Shown here piece by piece: positions 1 through 5,492 of a DNA stretch of 7,802 nt. The translations under genes and the position numbers were made by a program. This DNA comes from a bacterium (GTDB taxonomy: Bacteria > Cyanobacteriota > Sericytochromatia > S15B-MN24 > VGJW01): NCBI GenBank assembly GCA_021790035.1, contig JAJYIO010000102.1, positions 1 through 7,802 on the forward strand, in the 5' to 3' direction. The notes below the pieces were generated by a model. The model was not told the origin of the DNA. It saw only the letters and a list, made by a program, of their open reading frames with translations, and searched no databases. The first letter of the stretch is position 1. Every line of letters begins with the position of its first letter.

Positions 1-1
1 C

Positions 2-1000
2 CGGGTCGGGGAGTTCGAGGCCCGGACCTTCGATGAACTCTTCGATCGCACTCGTGACCTGCCCTGGGAAGAATTTCTTGTTGAAGACGCCCTGTTCCCG
101 GTCGAGGGCAAGTCGCAAGACTCCCAGCTGTCCAGTGTTCCGGCCTGCCAGGCGGTCGTGAAGAAGGCGGTCGTCGAGGCCATGAGGCGCCGGTACCGAC
201 GGGAGCGCTTCGACGAGACCGGGCCGAGATACCGCATCCAGGTGGCCCTCAAGCAGGACATCGCGACCCTGACGCTCGATACCACCGGCATCGGCCTGCA
301 CAAGCGCGGCTATCGCAAGCTCGTCTCGGAGGCTCCGTTGCGAGAGACCCTGGCGGCGGCGCTGGTGATGTTGAGCCGCTGGAACCCCGATCGGAGCCTG
401 GTCGACCCCATGTGCGGATCCGGCACCATCCTGATCGAGGCCGGGCTCATCGGACGCAACATCGCACCGGGGCTCTTGCGTGAGTTCGACTCGTCCGCCT
501 GGCCGGTGATCCCGGCGGGAACGTGGGAAGCCGCCCGCGAGGAGGCCGAGGCGGCGATCGACCGTACCGTCGCGATGCGGGGGCTCTTCGGCTCGGACGT
601 CTCGTCGGAGGTGCTGGGCCTGGCCCGCCATCACGCAAGGTTGGCTGGACTCGAGAAGGATCTGAACTTCGAGCGCAAGGCGGTCAGCGAGTTCCGGACG
701 CAGAAGAAGTACGGCTACCTCATCACGAATCCCCCGTACGGAGAGCGCCTGCGCGACCTGGCCCAGGTCGAGTCCCTTTACCGTGAGATGGGTCGCATCT
801 TCGCCAGGCTCGACACATGGTCCTTCTATGTCCTCGCTGCCCACCCCGGTTTCGAGCGACTGTTCGGCCGCGTGGCGAGCAAGAAGCGAAAACTCTACAA
901 CGGCAGGATCCGGTGCGACTTCTATCAGTTTTTCGGCCCGAAGCCTCCCCGCCAGGCGGAGCTTGTCGAGCCGGAACCCGTCGACACCCTCGAGGAGTGA
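2..1000 (+). CDS. rlmL: THUMP-domain class I SAM-dependent RNA methyltransferase (RlmL/YpsC type), 5'-truncated
   Basis: The frame is open to the left edge, so the gene starts outside the window; 332 residues are visible. The family transfers a methyl group from S-adenosylmethionine to a guanine N2 of 23S rRNA in the cytoplasm (E. coli RlmL acts on G2445); the exact target here is inferred. Visible residues 1-90 are the end of the THUMP region and its linker, with the family hallmarks 'GKSQDSQLSSVP', 'CQAVVKKAVVE', 'FDETGPRY' and 'LHKRGYR'. The Rossmann methyltransferase domain follows: SAM-binding DPMCGSG at 135-141, acidic GSD at 197-199, and catalytic NPPYGERL at 243-250. Standalone YpsC-like proteins are about 380 residues, so roughly 50 are missing. 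It lacks the second methyltransferase half (RlmK) found in E. coli RlmKL. The GTG at 158 is not the start, because family sequence continues upstream of it. A short tail rich in E and P ends the protein. Family assignment is secure; the gene symbol is by family only. Confidence 0.93.
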   Translation, partial: RVGEFEARTFDELFDRTRDLPWEEFLVEDALFPVEGKSQDSQLSSVPACQAVVKKAVVEAMRRRYRRERFDETGPRYRIQVALKQDIATLTLDTTGIGLHKRGYRKLVSEAPLRETLAAALVMLSRWNPDRSLVDPMCGSGTILIEAGLIGRNIAPGLLREFDSSAWPVIPAGTWEAAREEAEAAIDRTVAMRGLFGSDVSSEVLGLARHHARLAGLEKDLNFERKAVSEFRTQKKYGYLITNPPYGERLRDLAQVESLYREMGRIFARLDTWSFYVLAAHPGFERLFGRVASKKRKLYNGRIRCDFYQFFGPKPPRQAELVEPEPVDTLEE

Positions 1001-1096
1001 GCCGGGTCGCGTACGACCAGAGAGGAGCGAGGCTTTGGAATCTTGCTCCCGAACAAATACGAATCGGGCCGTCAACGCTACCCTGAACTCGTGACC

Positions 1097-2413
1097 ATGC
1101 TTTCGCTTCCTGTGGGGAAGCCCCGACCCTGGCTTCCTCCCGCCGCCCTGGCGGGAGCCCAGCTATCGCTCGGGGTTTCGTGGGTATTGCTCGGCATCCT
1201 GGCCGCGCGAGGGACGCTCGCCATGTCCTTTGCGGCGCTGGCGTGGGTCCACCTGGTGGCCCTGGGGTGGCTGACCCTGACGGCCCTGGCCGTCCTGTTC
1301 CACGTGATCCCGGGCTTCATGGACGTCGAGATTCCAGCGGAGGGCTTCGCCCGCGGCATGCTCTGGGTCTTCATTGGCGGCCTGGCGGTCATGGTGGCTG
1401 GCTTCTGGAGCTCGGAGCCGACGTGGATTGCCTGTGGCGGCGTCGGGTTGACCACGGGGCTGCTGGGTACCGGAGTGCCGCTGGCCGTCGCGGTCGCATC
1501 GGGGGCGGTTGCCCAGAGCAGAGCGCGGGCCCGGCAAGGCGGCAAGAAGAAGCGGAGTCCTGCGGCGCCGTTCGTCCTGGCTTTTGCCACGGTTTTCATC
1601 GCCCTCCTCCTGGCAGCGGGAATCGGCCTGGCCATGGCTGGCGGCCTGGCGAGCTGGTGGCCGTCGGCGGCCCTGGCGCTGGCCGCGGTCCACGCCCACC
1701 TCGCCGTCGGCGGCTGGTTGACTCTCCTCGTGATGGGCGTCTCGATGCGGACCCTGGTGCGCATCACCGGCGTCCGGCGTAGCCGGCCGGTCTTCCACGT
1801 TGCGGCGTCGGCGGGCTTTCTCTTCGGCATCGCGGTCCTGGTCATGGGGCTGGCGATCGGCGTGAGGGTCCTGGCCATCGTGGGCGCCGTGGTGTCGGCC
1901 CTGTCGCTGATCGTTTTCGTCTACGACGCCGGCATGATGCTCCTGGCTTCGCGCGATCCCCACCGCGTCGTCCGGGCCTTTCTGGGCAGCTCTCTCGGCT
2001 ACCTCCTCGTGACCTTGGTGCTGGGGCTCTTGGTGCTTGGCGGTCGAGCCGATCTCGAGCCCGCGTACGTCTACGTCGCCTTGGTCGGCTGGCTGGGGCA
2101 GATGGTGGTCGGGCACCTGCACCACATCGGGATCCGGTTCCTCCTCACGCAGGTCCGCGGGGAGAACGACGAGACGGAGCCCGTGGCGGTGCTCTCGGCG
2201 CCGCTGTCCTGGGCGACCTGGGCCAGCGCGCAGGCCGGCATCCTCCTCGGGACTGCGGGCCTTGCTCTCGCCCTGGCCCCGTTGGTCGAGATCGCCGCCG
2301 CGTGCGGGTTCGTCAGCTGGTTGATGCAGGTGGCCAACGCGATGCGGGTCGTCCGCGAGACGGCCGGCGTCAGAGCGGAACCTTCGATCCTCCCTCGCAA
2401 GCTCGGGCAGTGA
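1097..2413 (+). CDS. 12-TM membrane protein related to heme-copper oxidase subunit I
   Basis: This 438-residue integral membrane protein has about 12 hydrophobic segments, joined by a basic cytoplasmic-type loop (RARARQGGKKKR) between helices 4 and 5. Three similar segments occur at helices 2, 6 and 10: 'VHLVALGWLTLTALAV', 'VHAHLAVGGWLTLLVMG' and 'VALVGWLGQMVVGHLHH'. Heme-copper oxidases have a three-fold pseudo-symmetric 12-helix subunit I with heme and copper ligands on helices 2, 6, 7 and 10. The histidines here (H52 and H69; H199 and H201; H340, H342 and H343) fit helices 2, 6 and 10. Helix 7 has only H234 at its beginning rather than the usual His-His pair, so oxygen reduction cannot be assumed. 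A heme- or metal-binding, NnrS-like or redox-related role is possible. The start is uncertain: TTG 1043, GTG 1091 and ATG 1097 are all in frame, and none has a convincing ribosome-binding site. ATG 1097 places a short tail before helix 1. The last codons and stop lie in a repeat array. Confidence 0.75.
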   Translation: MLSLPVGKPRPWLPPAALAGAQLSLGVSWVLLGILAARGTLAMSFAALAWVHLVALGWLTLTALAVLFHVIPGFMDVEIPAEGFARGMLWVFIGGLAVMVAGFWSSEPTWIACGGVGLTTGLLGTGVPLAVAVASGAVAQSRARARQGGKKKRSPAAPFVLAFATVFIALLLAAGIGLAMAGGLASWWPSAALALAAVHAHLAVGGWLTLLVMGVSMRTLVRITGVRRSRPVFHVAASAGFLFGIAVLVMGLAIGVRVLAIVGAVVSALSLIVFVYDAGMMLLASRDPHRVVRAFLGSSLGYLLVTLVLGLLVLGGRADLEPAYVYVALVGWLGQMVVGHLHHIGIRFLLTQVRGENDETEPVAVLSAPLSWATWASAQAGILLGTAGLALALAPLVEIAAACGFVSWLMQVANAMRVVRETAGVRAEPSILPRKLGQ

Positions 2414-2414
2414 C

Positions 2415-2440
2415 TCGAGGGAACCCGCCGGTTCCCTCGA
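2415..2440. terminator. Hairpin in repeat core copy 1, possible bidirectional terminator
   Basis: TCGAGGGAAC (2415-2424) pairs perfectly with GTTCCCTCGA (2431-2440). The extra pair C2425-G2430 gives an 11-bp stem with a CGCC loop. It begins two bases after the stop codon of the oxidase-like gene. No U-tract follows on either strand, so this is not a classical intrinsic terminator. It could still slow polymerase, protect a 3' end, or be the conserved part of a palindromic repeat. Confidence 0.45.
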
Positions 2441-2549
2441 ACTCTCTCCGGCTGCGGGCAAGCTGCTACGTGAGCCTGTCTCTACCGGTGGCGGAGATTC
2501 GACTGGTCGGGTGCTATCCGCGGGAAGGGTCGCAAGCTCGGGCAGTGAC

Positions 2550-2575
2550 TCGAGGGAACCCGCCGGTTCCCTCGA
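2550..2575. terminator. Hairpin in repeat core copy 2, identical to copy 1
   Basis: This is the same 11-bp stem with CGCC loop, 135 bp downstream, inside the second exact core. It lies between two converging genes, where transcripts from both sides would pass through it. There is no T-run on either side. Terminator function is inferred from position and stem strength only. Confidence 0.4.
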
Positions 2576-2692
2576 ACTCTCTCCGGCTGCGGGCAAGCTG
2601 CTGCGTAGCTTGGCTCGTGAGATGGACGGTTTCGACTCTGAAGGATGCCGTCCGCGAGACGGCTGGCGTCAGGCCGGAAGTCGTCTCACGGG

Positions 2693-4369
2693 CTAGCGGC
2701 CCGGCGGGGGATCGAATCGGATTCGCACCAGGTGGGGCCAGTACAGGTCCGGCCTCCGAGCGATCACCGATGGCGCGGCGTTCGTGTTGTAGGTGGCGAA
2801 GATCTCGCGCCCGTCGCCGCGATCGAGTTCGAGGTGCTGCTTGCCGCCGTAGCACATGGCCTCCGGGTCTCTTGTCGGCTGACAGGAGCAAACCTCTCGA
2901 GGCGCGGTCCAGGGCCCCTGTGGCTCGGGCGCGAATCGCACGCGGACGGTCTTTGCCGAGCCGACGTCGATCATCAAGAAAAGCCCCAGGTAGTCGTCCC
3001 AGCGGACACTGGCCTCGGCTCCGCTGTCCGGCAGCGGTCGGGCCCCTTGCCAGTCATGCGCCCAGCGGTTACCCCCTGCCCAGTAGCGGTAGGCCTTGAC
3101 GGCGCCTACCTGCGCAGGCCGGACGCGCGCCAGGTAGGTCGGTCGACCCGGTGCGTACACGTAGAGCCAGCCGCCGTGTTCGAGCGCGCTGCCACCGAAG
3201 GGCGGAGCGCCTTGCCTCCACATGAGCGGTCCCGGAACATAGTGGCTGGCATCCGTGCCCGACGCCCGGGCCAGCCCCGAGCCCAGCACCTTGAAATCCA
3301 GCGCCCCGTCTCCGGTCCGGGCGATCGCCACGTAGTAGAGCCCGAGCTGACCGCGGCTCCGAACCCAGTCGAGGGGCCACAGTCGCTCGCGGGCGGGGGC
3401 GGGCGCCAGCAGGGCTTGCGGCCTGCTGCCGCCGACGAACTGCGCATGCGCGAAACCGTCTCGCCAGTCCTGGTCTTCGACCAGAGCCTCGGTGCTCGAA
3501 GGCATGCGTGCGATGGCACGGTCTCCCGACGCCGTCCAGGATCCGATCAGCGTATCGCCGAAGACCCACAGAGCTCGGTGTCGCCCAACGGGCGTCGAGA
3601 AGGCGCCGTCGAGGCCAAGGACCGCAGGGCTGGCTCGCCGGAAGAGGGGCCCGAGATCGACCGCCCGGAACGAGATCGTCCGGAAGGAGACCGTGGCATC
3701 GGTGCTCGGGCGGGCGGTCCGGATGAGCTCGCCGCGGTCCGGTACGAACCTGCGCTCGGCCTCTCGTGCCACCGCACGCAGGACGGACGGAGTCTCGATC
3801 CGGGTCGCCCACAGCGTGACCCAGCTGGGCACCACGGGCAGGCCGGGATCGATCCGCACGCCGTACCGCAGGATCGTGCCCCGTCCGTATGGGCGGAGCT
3901 GCCACTCCCCGACGAGACGCCGGATCGTCCCGGCCACGCGGTGCCAGCGGATCGTCCAGTGGGGTCGGTCCTCGATCACGGCGTTGCAAACCCAGCGCTC
4001 GGGAAAGGGCCACGGATATCTCACCACGGTGCAATGCTCGAGACTGCCGTCGAGGACCTGGATCGAGCTGCGTTCGATCCCAGGAAAAAGCCTGGGGTAG
4101 CTGGTGTAGTCCGTGAGGACCGCCCAGACGACCCTCGCGGGGGCCTGGATCCAGGTCTGCGCCTGCACCGTGCGGAGGGTCCCGGCGCCCCGCACCTGGA
4201 CCGTCACCGCGCCCCGTTGCTCGCGGGCCACCTGGGCCGCCGAAGGCTCGAAGCCCGCCAGTAGCCCACGGGTTTCGGGGACCCGGGCGGGCGCCCCGAG
4301 GCCGTTCGTCGTGCCCGCGACGATGATCAGGACCAGCGCCGCGAGAGCCAGGACGCGAAAGCGACGCAT
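2693..4369 (-). CDS. Exported SRPBCC/START-like domain fused to DUF4185-like beta-propeller
   Basis: From ATG 4369 the protein has 558 residues. Residues 1-25 (MRRFRVLALAALVLIIVAG and following) form a signal peptide or N-terminal anchor, so it acts in the periplasm or envelope. Residues about 60-208 resemble SRPBCC/polyketide-cyclase or COQ10-like lipid-binding domains: 'APARVVWAVLTDYTSYPRLFPGIERS', then 'RYPWPFPERWVCNAVIED' and a closing amphipathic helix. Residues about 236-558 resemble the DUF4185 five-bladed propeller: 'ALWVFGDTLIG', 'GGWLYVYAPG', 'SVRWDDYLGLFLMID', 'GPWTAPREV' and 'YGGKQHLEL'. The ligand and any enzymatic activity are unknown. Cysteines at 494, 496 and 507 could form a disulfide. 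GTG 4489 is in frame with an upstream AGAGGGG and would add 40 residues. That stretch has many A/T third positions, unlike the rest of the gene, and would bury the signal peptide, so ATG 4369 is preferred. It lies downstream of the PAP2 gene on the same strand, probably in one transcript. Confidence 0.72.
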   Translation of the reverse strand: MRRFRVLALAALVLIIVAGTTNGLGAPARVPETRGLLAGFEPSAAQVAREQRGAVTVQVRGAGTLRTVQAQTWIQAPARVVWAVLTDYTSYPRLFPGIERSSIQVLDGSLEHCTVVRYPWPFPERWVCNAVIEDRPHWTIRWHRVAGTIRRLVGEWQLRPYGRGTILRYGVRIDPGLPVVPSWVTLWATRIETPSVLRAVAREAERRFVPDRGELIRTARPSTDATVSFRTISFRAVDLGPLFRRASPAVLGLDGAFSTPVGRHRALWVFGDTLIGSWTASGDRAIARMPSSTEALVEDQDWRDGFAHAQFVGGSRPQALLAPAPARERLWPLDWVRSRGQLGLYYVAIARTGDGALDFKVLGSGLARASGTDASHYVPGPLMWRQGAPPFGGSALEHGGWLYVYAPGRPTYLARVRPAQVGAVKAYRYWAGGNRWAHDWQGARPLPDSGAEASVRWDDYLGLFLMIDVGSAKTVRVRFAPEPQGPWTAPREVCSCQPTRDPEAMCYGGKQHLELDRGDGREIFATYNTNAAPSVIARRPDLYWPHLVRIRFDPPPGR

Positions 4370-4513
4370 CAGGCGGCCAAAGCCCGCCGTCTCATTTTCT
4401 GGTCTCAAGAGGCCAACAGCGAGCCGTGACCCACCAACGGCACGCCGAGAAACGCGCGAGCAGGCATGCGGTTCTCCCTTCCTGTCCACGCATACCCCTC
4501 TTGGCCGGCCGAG

Positions 4514-5260
4514 TTACCTCCCTTGGTCCGCGCTGCCCCCGAGACTTCCAGACCAGGTCGCCGAGGCGCGGTCGACTCCGAAGTAGATGAGGTAACCGAG
4601 GTAACTTCCCGCGATCAAGTCCCCGAGGAAGTGATATTCGGTCACGAGGAGCGCGACGGCCAGCCCGAGCCAGCCAGCCAGGACCACCGGCCTCAGTCTT
4701 GGAGAATAGTTCCACATAGCCAGGAAAAGGGGCGTGAACACCAGCATGTGCCCGGAAGGAAATCCCTGAAAATTCACCCCACCGTGGAACCAGTGGAAGG
4801 AATAGGTTTCGGGGTGAACCAACCACGTTCTCGTGTCCACCCTGCCGAAGATCCACTTGAGCACGCCCTTGGCCACGAAGGCGATCGGCAGGGCGGTGCC
4901 GAGGACCCGGAAAAGGCGGGTGCGGCGGTCCGATGTCCCCTTCTGGACCAGGAGGAAATAGCCCGCCCAGGATGCCGAGCAAACGGCGATCACCGTCGCC
5001 AGGAGCAGATCGGGAAGGGAGGCGACGGTGTGGCTGAACAGGAAGGCCCGTCCGGTGCGAAGCAAAATGAACTCGGCCACCTGAACATCCAGGCCGACAA
5101 CGCACAGGGCCGTCAAGACGATCACCACGACCGTGCCGTACAAGAGCTTGTTCAGGAGGGTCTCTATCCGCGAACGATGGGCTACCCGCGAAAAGGCGCT
5201 GGCCCTGGCTTGTATTATACTTCCCGTATAGCCGATCGACCTCGACCAAGTAATCGACAT
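4514..5260 (-). CDS. PAP2-family membrane phosphatase
   Basis: This 248-residue protein has about six membrane segments (near 38-58, 85-105, 118-138, 172-185, 191-208 and 212-229), typical of membrane type-2 phosphatidic acid phosphatases. These remove phosphate from lipid phosphates such as phosphatidate or undecaprenyl pyrophosphate at the outer face of the inner membrane. The catalytic histidine motif PSGH is clear at 168-171, and motif 3 is present as TEYHFLGD with H210 and D214. Motif 1 departs from the K-x6-RP consensus: KWIFGRVDTRTW keeps K135 and R140 but has DT where RP is expected. The 'FHWFHGG' just before PSGH suggests a PAP2 subgroup with a variant first motif. ATG 5260 is the first Met before the hydrophobic core; the frame continues upstream to 5560 but is arginine- and serine-rich and would overlap the divergent exporter. 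The stop lies 144 bases before the preferred start of the SRPBCC-propeller gene, or 24 bases before its alternative GTG. The substrate is not determined. Confidence 0.85.
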   Translation of the reverse strand: MSITWSRSIGYTGSIIQARASAFSRVAHRSRIETLLNKLLYGTVVVIVLTALCVVGLDVQVAEFILLRTGRAFLFSHTVASLPDLLLATVIAVCSASWAGYFLLVQKGTSDRRTRLFRVLGTALPIAFVAKGVLKWIFGRVDTRTWLVHPETYSFHWFHGGVNFQGFPSGHMLVFTPLFLAMWNYSPRLRPVVLAGWLGLAVALLVTEYHFLGDLIAGSYLGYLIYFGVDRASATWSGSLGGSADQGR

Positions 5261-5325
5261 GAAAACACGTTCCGGTGCGCGCTGCAACTCGCAGAAGCCG
5301 TCGTGACGGGATCCGTCGATCGGCT
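5230..5325. promoter_or_regulatory. 11-bp inverted repeat flanking the PAP2 start in the divergent region
   Basis: AGCCGATCGAC at 5230-5240 is the exact reverse complement of GTCGATCGGCT at 5315-5325, with 74 bases between the arms. A separate perfect 10-bp palindrome, AGATCGATCT, lies at 5339-5348. All three share a GATCGA core and lie in or beside the control region shared by the PAP2 gene and the divergent exporter. Operators of a dimeric regulator are one explanation, but no regulator gene is in the window. GATC-containing palindromes also arise by chance in GC-rich DNA. Confidence 0.25.
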
Positions 5326-5492
5326 CTCGGAGCGACCCAGATCGATCTCGGCCTCGTGACTGTGGGACGGGTGCACGGCCTGCCAGGCGGTGCCGGTCGG
5401 GGGGCGTCTGCCTGGAGCTGCGGCATCGGCTGGCCAGCGCACGCCACGAAGCAGTGCGTGGACGGCCGCCTGATCCGACGGAAAGAGAGACA
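5261..5492. promoter_or_regulatory. Divergent intergenic region, PAP2 gene and EmrB-type exporter
   Basis: These 232 bases separate two genes that point away from each other, so the promoters of both should lie here or just inside the PAP2 coding region. I find no clear -35/-10 pair in it; the sequence is GC-rich. The exporter end carries a purine-rich GAAAGAGAGA at 5481-5490, the likely ribosome-binding site for GTG 5493. Open frames crossing the region lack family similarity that I recognise, and I treat it as non-coding. Confidence 0.5.

Larger units (their letters stand above)
2345..2692. repeat. Degenerate tandem repeat array, period about 135 bp, between convergent genes
   Basis: An exact 73-bp core occurs at 2395-2467 and again at 2530-2602, an offset of 135 bp. 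The sequences after each core (2468-2529 and 2603-2662) are diverged copies of one another: both contain TTCGACT (2498 and 2631), followed by TCCGCG-G-GA--GG modules (2517 and 2651). A third module, TCCGCGAGACGG at 2352-2363, precedes the first core, and its match to 2651-2662 extends through GGCGTCAG on the right. The order is therefore module, core, spacer, module, core, spacer, module. The array begins inside the 3' end of the oxidase-like gene, supplies its TGA at 2411-2413, and ends at the stop codon of the convergent gene (2693). I see no further copy in the window. It is probably a genome-dispersed intergenic repeat or an expanded terminator region. Confidence 0.85.

Noticed and set aside
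158..160. GTG as the start of the methyltransferase gene.
   Set aside because: The in-frame sequence upstream, including FDELFDRTRDLPWEEFL and GKSQDSQLSSVP, matches the family, so the gene begins before the window.
1005..1018. Small hairpin GGTCG-CGTA-CGACC just after the methyltransferase stop as a terminator.
   Set aside because: The stem is only 5 bp and is followed by AGAGAGG rather than a T-run.
1035..1064. TTGGAA and TACGAA as a promoter for the oxidase-like gene.
   Set aside because: Only four and three matches to the sigma-70 hexamers; this level of similarity is expected by chance.
1163..2596. A 477-codon minus-strand open frame covering most of the oxidase-like gene and running into the repeat array.
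   Set aside because: Its composition (R, G, P, D, H and Q rich, no fold features) is that of antisense GC-rich DNA, while the plus strand encodes coherent transmembrane helices.
2395..2602. CRISPR array or attachment site.
   Set aside because: There are only two cores of 73 bp with diverged, mutually similar spacers, no cas genes, no integrase and no tRNA.
2645..4264. A 539-codon plus-strand open frame opposite the SRPBCC-propeller gene.
   Set aside because: Low-complexity R/G/P/A translation with no recognisable domain. The minus-strand frame has a signal peptide and two domain-like halves.
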